Source: JAVBNN01 sp031551525
GTDB lineage: Bacteria > Bacillota > Negativicutes > Acidaminococcales > JAISLQ01
DNA length: 64,000 bases
Assembly: GCA_031551525.1 (NCBI GenBank)
Contig: JAVBNN010000030.1
Span: 1-64,000 of the forward strand
Direction: 5' to 3'
Below are positions 7,811-14,895 of the stretch, one piece after another. The translations under genes were made by a program, and so were the position numbers. The notes beneath the pieces were generated by a model, which searched no databases, was not told the DNA's origin, and saw only the letters and a program-made list of their open reading frames with translations. The first letter of the stretch is position 1. The number at the start of each line of letters is the position of its first letter.

Positions 7811-8344
7811 ATGACTGAAGAGAAAACGTATTCCCAGGAAGGGCCACATACCGAAGCCCCTGCTGGTTTGCCTGTAGAAAGAGCTAATGTCGAAGAGCAA
7901 GCGGAAAACATTTGTCGTTGGGCCGCCGCCAGGGCCGCCGTGGTAGTAGTGGCGCCGTTTGTAGGAACTGTGGCGCTCATCGCCAATGAAGTGTACATGA
8001 TAAAACGGATAGGCGACTTGTATGGGCAAAAATTGAGCGAATCCGTTATCCTTGGTTTTATCGGTTCACTGGGGGCGGCGGTAATCGGCGGAACTTTGGC
8101 AACGCTCATTCCTTATTCGCCGACGAAGATACTTATAGCCACCGGACTGACCTATGGTTTGGGCAAAGCAGCGCACGAATGGATCAAAGCCGGCAAACCT
8201 GACGATATCAGCGTGTTTAAAGAAGTTTTTGAAGAAAAACGCCAGGCAGTAAAAGACGGCTTGCAGAAAATAATCACCCAGCACCCGGACAAAGATAAGC
8301 CGCTGGGCGATGAAGACGCGAATTTTAAAGAAAAAGAAGAATAA
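7811..8344 (+). CDS. DUF697-like membrane protein
   Basis: A 177-residue protein with two to three hydrophobic segments (about residues 35-62, 78-102 and 105-118) containing APFVGTVALIANEVYMIKRI, which resembles the DUF697 region otherwise attached to small GTPases (YcjF/EngA-associated type). Here there is no GTPase domain, and the C-terminus is a charged tail rich in K, D and E. The start at ATG 7811 follows AAGGAGGT by six bases, which rules out the earlier ATG near 7772. Probably co-transcribed with the upstream HTH gene. Function unknown. Confidence 0.65.
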   Translation: MTEEKTYSQEGPHTEAPAGLPVERANVEEQAENICRWAAARAAVVVVAPFVGTVALIANEVYMIKRIGDLYGQKLSESVILGFIGSLGAAVIGGTLATLIPYSPTKILIATGLTYGLGKAAHEWIKAGKPDDISVFKEVFEEKRQAVKDGLQKIITQHPDKDKPLGDEDANFKEKEE

Positions 8345-8376
8345 CAAGCAAAAAATTTTGAAAAGCAGGTAAAAAC

Positions 8377-8817
8377 ATGTACCAAAAACTGCTGGTTGCT
8401 GTGGACGAATCAGAACGGGCCCTGAAAGCATTGCAGCAAGCGGTCGGCCTGGCGGATATCCTGGCAGCTAAAGTAGTGGCTATTTATGTTTTGCGCCCCG
8501 GTGATTTTCAGGATCCTGCGGAAAAGGGTTTGAGCAAAGAGGCACTGGAGCAAAAACGCCTGGAAAAACAGGTATTTTTACAAGAAAAACTGCTGCAAAA
8601 AATAGAAGAAGAAATGCCCGGAGTTTTAGCACGGATAGAATTTGTTACCCGGGTGGGCCGCAACACGGCAAAGATCATTGTCGGGTTTGCCGACGAGAAT
8701 GGTTGTGACCTTATTGTGCTGGGCAGCCGCAATTTGCCTGGCGCGAGTTCTTTGATTATGCGCAGTGTTACGAACGATGTTCTTGGCTTAGGAAAAAATG
8801 TGCTGGTAGTACGCTGA
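8377..8817 (+). CDS. Universal stress protein (UspA family), ATP-binding motif degenerate
   Basis: A 146-residue alpha/beta protein starting YQKLLVAVDESE, the typical first strand and Asp of the Usp fold, and ending with NVLVVR. ATP-binding Usp proteins carry G-x2-G-x9-G-S/T near the end; here the segment reads GSRNLPGASSLIMRSVTN, so the second and third glycines are N and R. That points to the non-ATP-binding UspA-like subgroup. The gene follows the DUF697-like gene by 32 bases and may belong to the same transcript. Confidence 0.88.
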   Translation: MYQKLLVAVDESERALKALQQAVGLADILAAKVVAIYVLRPGDFQDPAEKGLSKEALEQKRLEKQVFLQEKLLQKIEEEMPGVLARIEFVTRVGRNTAKIIVGFADENGCDLIVLGSRNLPGASSLIMRSVTNDVLGLGKNVLVVR

Positions 8818-8825
8818 AAAATTGT

Positions 8826-8854
8826 TTGCCAGTAAGTTTTGGTTGTGTTAAAAT
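8826..8854 (+). promoter_or_regulatory. Promoter of the pantothenate operon
   Basis: TTGCCA (8826-8831), a 17-base spacer and TAAAAT (8849-8854) fit a vegetative promoter. The transcript would begin near 8861 and carry a leader of about 165 bases. Confidence 0.6.
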
Positions 8855-8860
8855 TTTGGC

Positions 8861-9026
8861 AAAGGAAAGGGTATTTGTTGAACCCTATTCCATAGTTTGC
8901 CTGATAACTGACTATTTATTGCCGCTTGGATCCACTGTGACTGAGACGGAAAGGGCATGCCGGGTATTTTGCGCTCTCCGTTCAACGGAGGGCGTTTTTA
9001 ATTTAACCTTGGCGAGGATGAAAAGA
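8861..9026 (+). promoter_or_regulatory. Structured leader of pan operon (candidate attenuator or riboswitch)
   Basis: The leader has a small AGGGT/ACCCT-type hairpin near 8868-8886 and ends in an intrinsic terminator at 8971-8999 located before the first gene. A terminator between promoter and gene implies conditional read-through. The Rfam pan motif is known from leaders of pantothenate genes in Firmicutes and is the obvious candidate, but I cannot confirm its consensus by eye. No T-box or TPP signature was found. Confidence 0.45.
8971..8999 (+). terminator. Leader terminator upstream of pan operon
   Basis: CGCTCTCCG (8972-8980) pairs with CGGAGGGCG (8986-8994) with one G-U pair, a 5-base loop and TTTTT after it. 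It lies 27 bases before the first pan operon gene. Confidence 0.75.
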
Positions 9027-9869
9027 ATGGATAAACGTATAGGGATAATCGGCCCCGGACGCTTGGGCCTGTCGCTGGCGCATGCTCTCGCGGAAAAAGG
9101 CTGCTGCTTGGCCGGTGTAACCGGCGCTAATGCAAAAAGCACCGCACAAGCGGCAGACATACTAAAAGTGGCGGGCTTTACCGATAAAAATGAATTGGCG
9201 AAAGTTGCCGACATTATTTTTCTTACAGTCCCTGATCGGCTTATTTTGCCAGTAGCAGAGGAGCTCGTTGCCGGAGGGTTGCGGGAAGGTACTGCGATTT
9301 TTCATTGCAGCGGGGCATTGTCAGCGTTGCAGTTGCCTGTTTCTGCAGGCATCCTGCGCGGCAGCTTTCACCCGCTGCAAAGTTTTGCCGATGACGCTAA
9401 AAGCTTTTACGGTGTGTACATAGCGATAGACGGAGAGGCAGCCGCCCTGGGGCAGAAACTATGCCTTCTCTTGGGCGGAAAACCGATGAGTGTGCCTGCT
9501 GAGGAACGCGCCCTTTATCATGCGGCGGCTTGTATAGCATCCAACCATCTGGTTACTCTGGTGGATTGGGCGCAGGGGTTGATGAGCCGCTGGACAGCCA
9601 CTCCGCAGGAGGGCGTGTCGGCGCTTTTGCCGCTTATCGAAGGCAGCATTGCCAATATTACCCGGCTGGGCACGGAAAAAGCACTGACCGGACCGGTGGC
9701 GCGCGGTGACAGCGAAACCGTGGCTAAACATCTTTCAGTATTGCCGGACGAACTCAAAACGCCCTATCGCTTGATGAGCGCTTATACATTGGATTTAGCC
9801 ATTCGGGCAAACTTGCTGACGCCTGAACAGGTTGCGGATATGAAAAATATACTGGGTGAAAAGGAGTAG
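9027..9869 (+). CDS. Rossmann/DUF2520 protein, probable ketopantoate reductase (PanG-like)
   Basis: A 280-residue protein with an N-terminal Rossmann fold (RIGIIGPGRLGLSLAHAL, NAD(P)-binding GxGxxG variant) and a helical C-terminal half of the DUF2520 type (around SFHPLQSFAD and AACIASNHLV). Proteins of this type sit beside panB and panC, and a PanG family of this architecture was described in Francisella as a non-orthologous ketopantoate reductase. No classical panE is visible here, so this gene plausibly supplies that step. The start ATG 9027 is nine bases after GAGG; ATG 9018 overlaps the ribosome-binding site. First gene of the operon; panB follows four bases after its stop. Confidence 0.75.
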   Translation: MDKRIGIIGPGRLGLSLAHALAEKGCCLAGVTGANAKSTAQAADILKVAGFTDKNELAKVADIIFLTVPDRLILPVAEELVAGGLREGTAIFHCSGALSALQLPVSAGILRGSFHPLQSFADDAKSFYGVYIAIDGEAAALGQKLCLLLGGKPMSVPAEERALYHAAACIASNHLVTLVDWAQGLMSRWTATPQEGVSALLPLIEGSIANITRLGTEKALTGPVARGDSETVAKHLSVLPDELKTPYRLMSAYTLDLAIRANLLTPEQVADMKNILGEKE

Positions 9870-9873
9870 GAAA

Positions 9874-10704
9874 ATGGCCAAGATAACGACAGCGACGATA
9901 CGTGAAAAAAAGCAAAAAGGCGAGCCGGTAGTTATGCTTACCGCGTATGACTATCCCTGGGCGAAGATGTTTGACGAGGCAGGTGTCGAGATGCTCCTGG
10001 TGGGTGATTCACTGGGAAATGTAGTTTTGGGTTATGACTCCACTTTGCCGGTAACAATGGACGATATGGTGCATCACGGCAAGGCGGTTTGCCGCGGGGC
10101 GAAGAATGCCATGGTTGTTGTCGATATGCCCTTTATGAGCTATCAGGTATCCATAGAGGATGCTTTACGCAATGCCGGACGCATCATGAAAGAAACCGGC
10201 GCGCAGGCGGTCAAGCTCGAGGGCGGGAGCGAGATGGCGCCGACTGTTGCGGCGATAGTGGCGGCCGGCATACCGGTGGTCGCGCATATAGGCCTGACGC
10301 CACAATCGGTGCATCAATTGGGTGGCTTCAAAGTACAGGGCAAAGGCGCGGATGGCGCGCAAAAACTGATAGACGATGCCATAAAACTGGAAGAAGCAGG
10401 TGCCTTTAGCATAGTGCTGGAATGTGTGCCGGCGCTGTTGGCCGAACGCATCAGCAAAAAAATCGGCATACCGACCATCGGCATTGGCGCCGGGGCGGGC
10501 TGTGATGGGCAGGTTTTGGTTTATCACGATATGTTGGGTCTGTTTACTGGTTTTACGCCTAAATTTGTGAAAAAATACCGCAACCTGCACGACGACATAG
10601 TAAAAGGCGTGGAAGAATATGTGGCCGATGTGCGCGCGCGCGCTTTTCCGGGCGAAGAGCATACCTTCAAGATAGACCAGGAAGTACTGGACAAACTTTA
10701 TTAA
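9874..10704 (+). CDS. panB: 3-methyl-2-oxobutanoate hydroxymethyltransferase
   Basis: Transfers a hydroxymethyl group from 5,10-methylene-THF to alpha-ketoisovalerate to give ketopantoate, the first committed step of pantothenate synthesis. The 276-residue protein shows the metal and substrate segments VMLTAYDYPWAK, LLVGDSLGNVVLGYDSTLPV, DMPFMSYQ, KLEGG, HIGLTPQS and the IGIGAGAGCDGQ loop. The start is ATG 9874, seven bases after AAGGAG; the upstream in-frame ATG at 9856 lies inside the preceding gene. Second gene of the pan operon. Confidence 0.97.
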   Translation: MAKITTATIREKKQKGEPVVMLTAYDYPWAKMFDEAGVEMLLVGDSLGNVVLGYDSTLPVTMDDMVHHGKAVCRGAKNAMVVVDMPFMSYQVSIEDALRNAGRIMKETGAQAVKLEGGSEMAPTVAAIVAAGIPVVAHIGLTPQSVHQLGGFKVQGKGADGAQKLIDDAIKLEEAGAFSIVLECVPALLAERISKKIGIPTIGIGAGAGCDGQVLVYHDMLGLFTGFTPKFVKKYRNLHDDIVKGVEEYVADVRARAFPGEEHTFKIDQEVLDKLY

Positions 10705-10719
10705 AAGGAGCAGGAATAA

Positions 10720-11574
10720 ATGAAACTTTGCCATACGATAGAGGAAATACGCGCCGCCTGCCGGGACGCGCGCAAAGCGGGAAAAACGGTCGGCCTGGTA
10801 CCGACAATGGGCGCCCTTCACGCCGGGCATGCGTCCTTAATCAAGGCAGCCAGCACAGAAAACAGCTTTGTCGTTGTCAGCGTATTTGTCAACCCCACAC
10901 AGTTTGCTCCGACTGAAGACCTTTCTACTTATCCGCGCACGCTTGAGGCGGACTGCCGTATCGCAAAAGAGATGGGTGCGCAAGCGGTTTTTGCTCCGTC
11001 CGACCGGGATATGTATCTGGAGGGCGCCGCCACTTGGGTGGAAGTCATCGGGCCTATAACGGGTATACTGTGTGGAAAATCGCGCCCCACACATTTTCGC
11101 GGAGTGACGACTGTAGTCAATAAACTCTTTAATATAGTGCAGCCTGATCGCGCCTATTTCGGGCAAAAAGACGGCCAGCAGGCGCAAATAATTAGGCGCA
11201 TGGCGGAGGACCTCTTCATGCCGCTTGAAATACGCATCATGCCCATCGTCCGGGAAGAAGACGGCGTGGCCCTGTCATCACGCAATATTTACCTGACGCC
11301 TGGAGAGCGCACAGCCGCGCTGGTTTTGTCCAAAAGCCTCAATAATGCCAAACAACTCGTAGAAAAAGGCGAACGGCAAACTGCCGCGCTGAGGAAAGCA
11401 ATAACGGATATCATAAAGGCAGAGCCTCTGGCCGCCATCGACTACGTGGAACTGTATTCCTTCCCCGACCTGACGGAGTTAGGGGAAAACATCAGCGGTC
11501 AGGTGTTCATCGCCCTGGCGGTCAGGTTTGGCAAGACCCGGCTGATAGATAATATAGTAGTGGACTGCAAATAA
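10720..11574 (+). CDS. panC: Pantothenate synthetase
   Basis: Condenses pantoate and beta-alanine with ATP hydrolysis to AMP. The 284 residues include the class I adenylyltransferase signatures LVPTMGALHAGHASLI (HIGH-like), VFVNPTQF, YFGQKDGQQ and SSRNIYL (KMSKS-like). A strong Shine-Dalgarno (AAAAGGAGCAGG) precedes ATG 10720. Last gene of the pan operon; its stop codon lies within the stem of the following terminator. The aspartate decarboxylase panD, needed for beta-alanine, is not in the window. Confidence 0.97.
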   Translation: MKLCHTIEEIRAACRDARKAGKTVGLVPTMGALHAGHASLIKAASTENSFVVVSVFVNPTQFAPTEDLSTYPRTLEADCRIAKEMGAQAVFAPSDRDMYLEGAATWVEVIGPITGILCGKSRPTHFRGVTTVVNKLFNIVQPDRAYFGQKDGQQAQIIRRMAEDLFMPLEIRIMPIVREEDGVALSSRNIYLTPGERTAALVLSKSLNNAKQLVEKGERQTAALRKAITDIIKAEPLAAIDYVELYSFPDLTELGENISGQVFIALAVRFGKTRLIDNIVVDCK

Positions 11575-11611
11575 AAGCAAGGCCCCGGCGGATGACGGGG
11601 CCTTGCTTTTA
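11573..11611. terminator. Bidirectional terminator containing both flanking stop codons
   Basis: A 15-bp perfect stem (11573-11587 with 11596-11610), 8-base loop and T-rich 3' side. The stop codon of panC (11572-11574) and that of the convergent EamA gene (11609-11611) both overlap the stem. Confidence 0.92.
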
Positions 11612-12502
11612 TTTTTGTGATTTTGTCACGCTCAGCGTTACGCCGCTTATGATGACCGCGGCGCCTGCCAGTTGCTGCCAGTAGATGCTTTCGCCGAGGA
11701 GCAGCACGGAAAAGATTATACCGAAGACCGGCAGGAGGTTGAGTATCATCATGGCTCTCGAGGGCGGGACTTTTTTGAGGCCGAAAGCGTAAAAGTAATA
11801 GGCGATGAGCGAACAAAAGAGGCTAAGAAATAGGTAGGCCAACAGGCTGTCCCGGTCCGGCACGCGCCAGGGAGCAAAGTCAAAAGGTAGAAGTGGAATA
11901 AAGAGCAGCGCTCCGGCAAAAAACTGGTACATGGACACCACCGGCATGGGGTATTTACTTACGAGCGCGCGGGTGGTAAAGTTATAGCCAGCCCAGGACA
12001 GGCCGACAAAGATCATCATGATATTGCCGGCCAGGCGGTTTTCCGGCGGTATAGAATTGGGCGGCTGGGCGGCAACTATGATATATACGCCAAACATGGC
12101 GAACAGGACGCCAAGGGAGGCGCGGGTGGATATGGGGGTTTTAAACAGGATGCGGTCAAGCAGCATGGTTATAGCCGGGAAAGAAGCGCCGATGACTGCG
12201 GCGTCCGAGGCGGTGTTTAGGCGCAGCGCATTGTTTTCCAGCGCGTAAAAGGCCGTTATGCCAAAAAAGCCGCTCCAGATGAAATATTTTACGTCTGCTT
12301 TTTCCGGCAGGCGAAAATTTTTTGTCAAAAGCAAAAACAGCGCGATAAGAAACGCCGGCAAAAGAAAACGCAGCATACCGAGGCCAAAAGGCGGGAAGGC
12401 GGTAAACGCCGTTTTGGTAGCGGCGAAAGAAACACTCCAAATGAGCATGGCGCAAAATATGGCGGCTACATGCAGCTTAGTGCCGGAAACATCCTTGGAC
12501 AT
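11609..12502 (-). CDS. EamA/DMT-family drug-metabolite transporter
   Basis: A 297-residue integral membrane protein with about ten hydrophobic segments in two EamA repeats (roughly residues 10-145 and 155-290), the standard size for this export family. It contains the typical W-S-x-S-F-A-A-T-K start of repeat one and the P-P-S-R-A-M-M-I-L-N-L-L-P loop of repeat two. The substrate is not predictable. The start ATG at 12502 follows AAGGGAG; upstream codons in frame overlap a terminator and are unlikely. Confidence 0.9.
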   Translation of the reverse strand: MSKDVSGTKLHVAAIFCAMLIWSVSFAATKTAFTAFPPFGLGMLRFLLPAFLIALFLLLTKNFRLPEKADVKYFIWSGFFGITAFYALENNALRLNTASDAAVIGASFPAITMLLDRILFKTPISTRASLGVLFAMFGVYIIVAAQPPNSIPPENRLAGNIMMIFVGLSWAGYNFTTRALVSKYPMPVVSMYQFFAGALLFIPLLPFDFAPWRVPDRDSLLAYLFLSLFCSLIAYYFYAFGLKKVPPSRAMMILNLLPVFGIIFSVLLLGESIYWQQLAGAAVIISGVTLSVTKSQK

Positions 12503-12544
12503 CGAAAAAACTCCCTTAAAATACAGGCTGGAAAAAGTTTTGCA

Positions 12545-12580
12545 TAAAAAAAGACGCGCAACGTATAAACACTGCGCGCC
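12545..12580 (-). terminator. Terminator of MBL hydrolase gene
   Basis: Read on the minus strand, CGCGCA (12578-12573) pairs with TGCGCG (12560-12555) and is followed by TCTTTTTTT. It separates the MBL hydrolase gene from the EamA gene. Confidence 0.65.
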
Positions 12581-12593
12581 AGTGTCCAAATCA

Positions 12594-13472
12594 TCAAGGA
12601 TATGTATTGGCGACCACATAGCCAAGGCCGCTCTTGTTGACCGTTCCGAGCGTGGGGAAAGTCATGTGCATACCGGTGATGAGATAGCCCTTATCGGCCG
12701 CCATATCGAGCAACATGCGCCGACTGGCGACAGACTGTTCTTTATCGCGGTCATAAATGGGACAAACTTCAGGTTCGGCCAGCTGCAGCTTGGTTGCATG
12801 TAAAAAATCTCCGGCCACCAGGACTTTATCATTCAACAAAAAGGCAGTATGTCCGGGGGTGTGGCCGAAGGCGGCGATAGACTTTACCCCGGCGATGATG
12901 TCTTTGCCCGACTCAAAAAGAACTACCCGGCCCCCATAGGCGGCGTAAACAGCTTCGCGTTGTGCGGGCTGGCTAGTCTGCCAGAAGGGATCTTCTTTGC
13001 TGGATAAAAAGATGGTGGCATTGGGGAAGGCGGCCTTCCCATCACTTAAGAGCCCACCGACATGGTCTCCGTGGGTGTGTGTCAGCAAAACAACATCTAT
13101 ATCTGTCGTCTTCAAACCGGTGGTTCCGAGGCGTTCAAACAGTTTTCCTCCGGGAGAGCCCTCTTTTGGCCCATAGCCTGTATCTATCAGGATATTAAAT
13201 TTAGCTGTCTTAAAGACGCAGGCAGTGACAGTGCCGGTATAGGTACCGTCAGGATAATACTTTTTTAGCAGTTCCGGGTCAACATCTTTGAAAATAGACA
13301 TATTGCGCGGCGCGATAGAGTCCGCCAGAATAAAAAACTTGGCGCCGCCTACATCGTGTTTTACGACAAAATCATATGGCATAGCCGATCCGGTCGCGGC
13401 AAAACCGCACGCACAAAGTGTCAATAAAGCAAAAAATAACTGTTTGAAGCATTTTGAATGGGTAGTTTTCAT
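12594..13472 (-). CDS. Exported metallo-beta-lactamase-fold hydrolase
   Basis: A 292-residue protein with an N-terminal signal peptide (hydrophobic core about residues 10-27, probable cleavage near ATGSA), so it acts in the periplasm. It carries the di-zinc motif THTHGDHVGG near residue 145, a later AFGHTPGHT and GDFLHAT, and a C-terminal GMHMTFP, consistent with a class-B-like hydrolase fold. Subfamily features resemble quorum-quenching and alkyl-hydrolase type enzymes, but the substrate is unknown. AAGGAGGT stands ahead of ATG 13472. Located 12 bases after rmuC, so probably co-transcribed with it. Confidence 0.85.
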   Translation of the reverse strand: MKTTHSKCFKQLFFALLTLCACGFAATGSAMPYDFVVKHDVGGAKFFILADSIAPRNMSIFKDVDPELLKKYYPDGTYTGTVTACVFKTAKFNILIDTGYGPKEGSPGGKLFERLGTTGLKTTDIDVVLLTHTHGDHVGGLLSDGKAAFPNATIFLSSKEDPFWQTSQPAQREAVYAAYGGRVVLFESGKDIIAGVKSIAAFGHTPGHTAFLLNDKVLVAGDFLHATKLQLAEPEVCPIYDRDKEQSVASRRMLLDMAADKGYLITGMHMTFPTLGTVNKSGLGYVVANTYP

Positions 13473-13484
13473 ATTATGACCTCC

Positions 13485-14789
13485 TTATTCATCCGCATCC
13501 AGGGAAAGGATACGTTCAGATGCTGAAAAATCGAGCTCCTCTACTTTGTTTAGGCGCTGACAGATCAAATGCGAACGGCTTTTGGCAGCGGTAATGTTTT
13601 GCTGTGCGTCCTCCAGTTTTAGCAAGGATTTATCAATAAGCTGGTCGAAGGCAGCATACTGTTTTTTGATCGCGCCGAGGAGTTTCCAGACTTCGCCGGA
13701 TTTCTTCTCGATGGCCAGTGTGGAGAAACCCATGCGCAGACTGTTGAGCAGTGCCGCCAGAGTAGTTGGTCCCGCTATCATGATATGGCATTCGCGCTGG
13801 CAATATTCGGCCAAACCGTTTATGCGCAGTACTTCGGCATATAGTCCTTCGGTGGGAAGAAACATAACGGCAAAATCGGTAGTGGCAGGCGGGTTGATAT
13901 ATTTGTCCCGGATGGTCCGGGCATCCATCTTTACGCGATTTTCCAAAGCCCGCAGGGCCTCTGCCGTGGCAACAGGGTCGGCGGCTTCCGCCGCCTCGGA
14001 CAGCCGCAAATAGTCTTCCTGGGAAAACTTGGCGTCGAGCGGCAACCAGATGTGTTCATTGTCATGTCCTGGCAGTTTGACGGCAAACTCGACCCGCTCT
14101 TTAGCGCCGCGCTTGACGGCGACATTTTGTTCATATTGTTCAGGCGCCAGTACCTGCTCAAGCAGTGCGCCCAGTTGGACTTCACCCCAGGCGCCGCGCG
14201 CCTTGACGTTGGTCAGTACCCGGTTTAGGCTTTGCACACCGGAAGACAGGGACTGCATTTCTCCGAGGCTTTTGTACAGTTGTTGAAGTTGGTCGCCGAC
14301 TGTTTTGAAAGACTCATCGAGGCGGCGGGTAAGCGTAGTGTTGAGTTTTTCATCTACGACCATGCGCATGGCGTCAAGTTTTTGTTCGTTGCTTTCTTGC
14401 ATTTGCTTGAGACCCTGGGCCACGCTTTGAGTGATTTTTTCCTGCTGGATCGTGTTGCTCGACAAAAGATCGGCCATGTTTTTGGAAAGCTGCTCAAGCT
14501 GTTCTCTTTGCTCGCGGTTTTGTAAAGCGAGTTGCTGCAATAAAAAATCGTTCAGGCGCTGAAAATTGTTAGCCAGCTCTTCGCGTAAGAGATGGTTTTG
14601 CTCACTCAGTTCCTGCCGGACGGCCAGTTGCTCCTGCCGTTCTCTTTGCGTGGCATTTTCCAGCAGCGCGTACAGGGCAGCGAGTTGTTTTTCCAATTCT
14701 CGGTTGGCGTTTTTACGCGACAGCAGCACAAATACGATAAAACAGGCAATCAAAATATTGACTGCCAATAAAACAAACATTATATCCAT
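13485..14789 (-). CDS. rmuC: DNA recombination protein RmuC homologue
   Basis: A 434-residue protein with an N-terminal membrane anchor (about residues 4-22), a long coiled coil (about 25-180) rich in Q, E and L, and the C-terminal RmuC nuclease-like domain containing GAWGEVQLGALLEQVL, LPLDAKF and VMFLPTEGLYAEVL. RmuC limits sequence inversions at short inverted repeats in E. coli; its exact biochemical activity is not settled. The start ATG at 14789 follows AGAGGA. It lies downstream of the hybrid kinase but is separated from it by a terminator. Confidence 0.93.
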   Translation of the reverse strand: MDIMFVLLAVNILIACFIVFVLLSRKNANRELEKQLAALYALLENATQRERQEQLAVRQELSEQNHLLREELANNFQRLNDFLLQQLALQNREQREQLEQLSKNMADLLSSNTIQQEKITQSVAQGLKQMQESNEQKLDAMRMVVDEKLNTTLTRRLDESFKTVGDQLQQLYKSLGEMQSLSSGVQSLNRVLTNVKARGAWGEVQLGALLEQVLAPEQYEQNVAVKRGAKERVEFAVKLPGHDNEHIWLPLDAKFSQEDYLRLSEAAEAADPVATAEALRALENRVKMDARTIRDKYINPPATTDFAVMFLPTEGLYAEVLRINGLAEYCQRECHIMIAGPTTLAALLNSLRMGFSTLAIEKKSGEVWKLLGAIKKQYAAFDQLIDKSLLKLEDAQQNITAAKSRSHLICQRLNKVEELDFSASERILSLDADE

Positions 14790-14859
14790 TACAATCCTCT
14801 TCAAATATAAAATCACATATAGATAATTTCGCGGGAAAAAGTTTTCTTCCTGCCGGTTG

Positions 14860-14889
14860 GGAAAAAATAAAGCGGCTGATTCAGCCGCT
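14860..14889 (-). terminator. Terminator of hybrid histidine kinase gene
   Basis: AGCGGCTG and CAGCCGCT (14871-14878 and 14882-14889) form an 8-bp hairpin with a 3-base loop; on the minus strand it is followed by TTATTTTTT. It lies just after the kinase stop codon. Confidence 0.85.
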
Positions 14890-14895
14890 AAAAAA

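Noticed and set aside
8940..8966. CTGAGA-like sequence suggesting a TPP riboswitch
   Set aside because: The other conserved TPP elements (ACCTGA and GATAATGCC-type segments) are absent.
8826..9026. N-terminal extension of the DUF2520 frame
   Set aside because: It covers the promoter and leader terminator of the pan operon, and homology begins at 9027.
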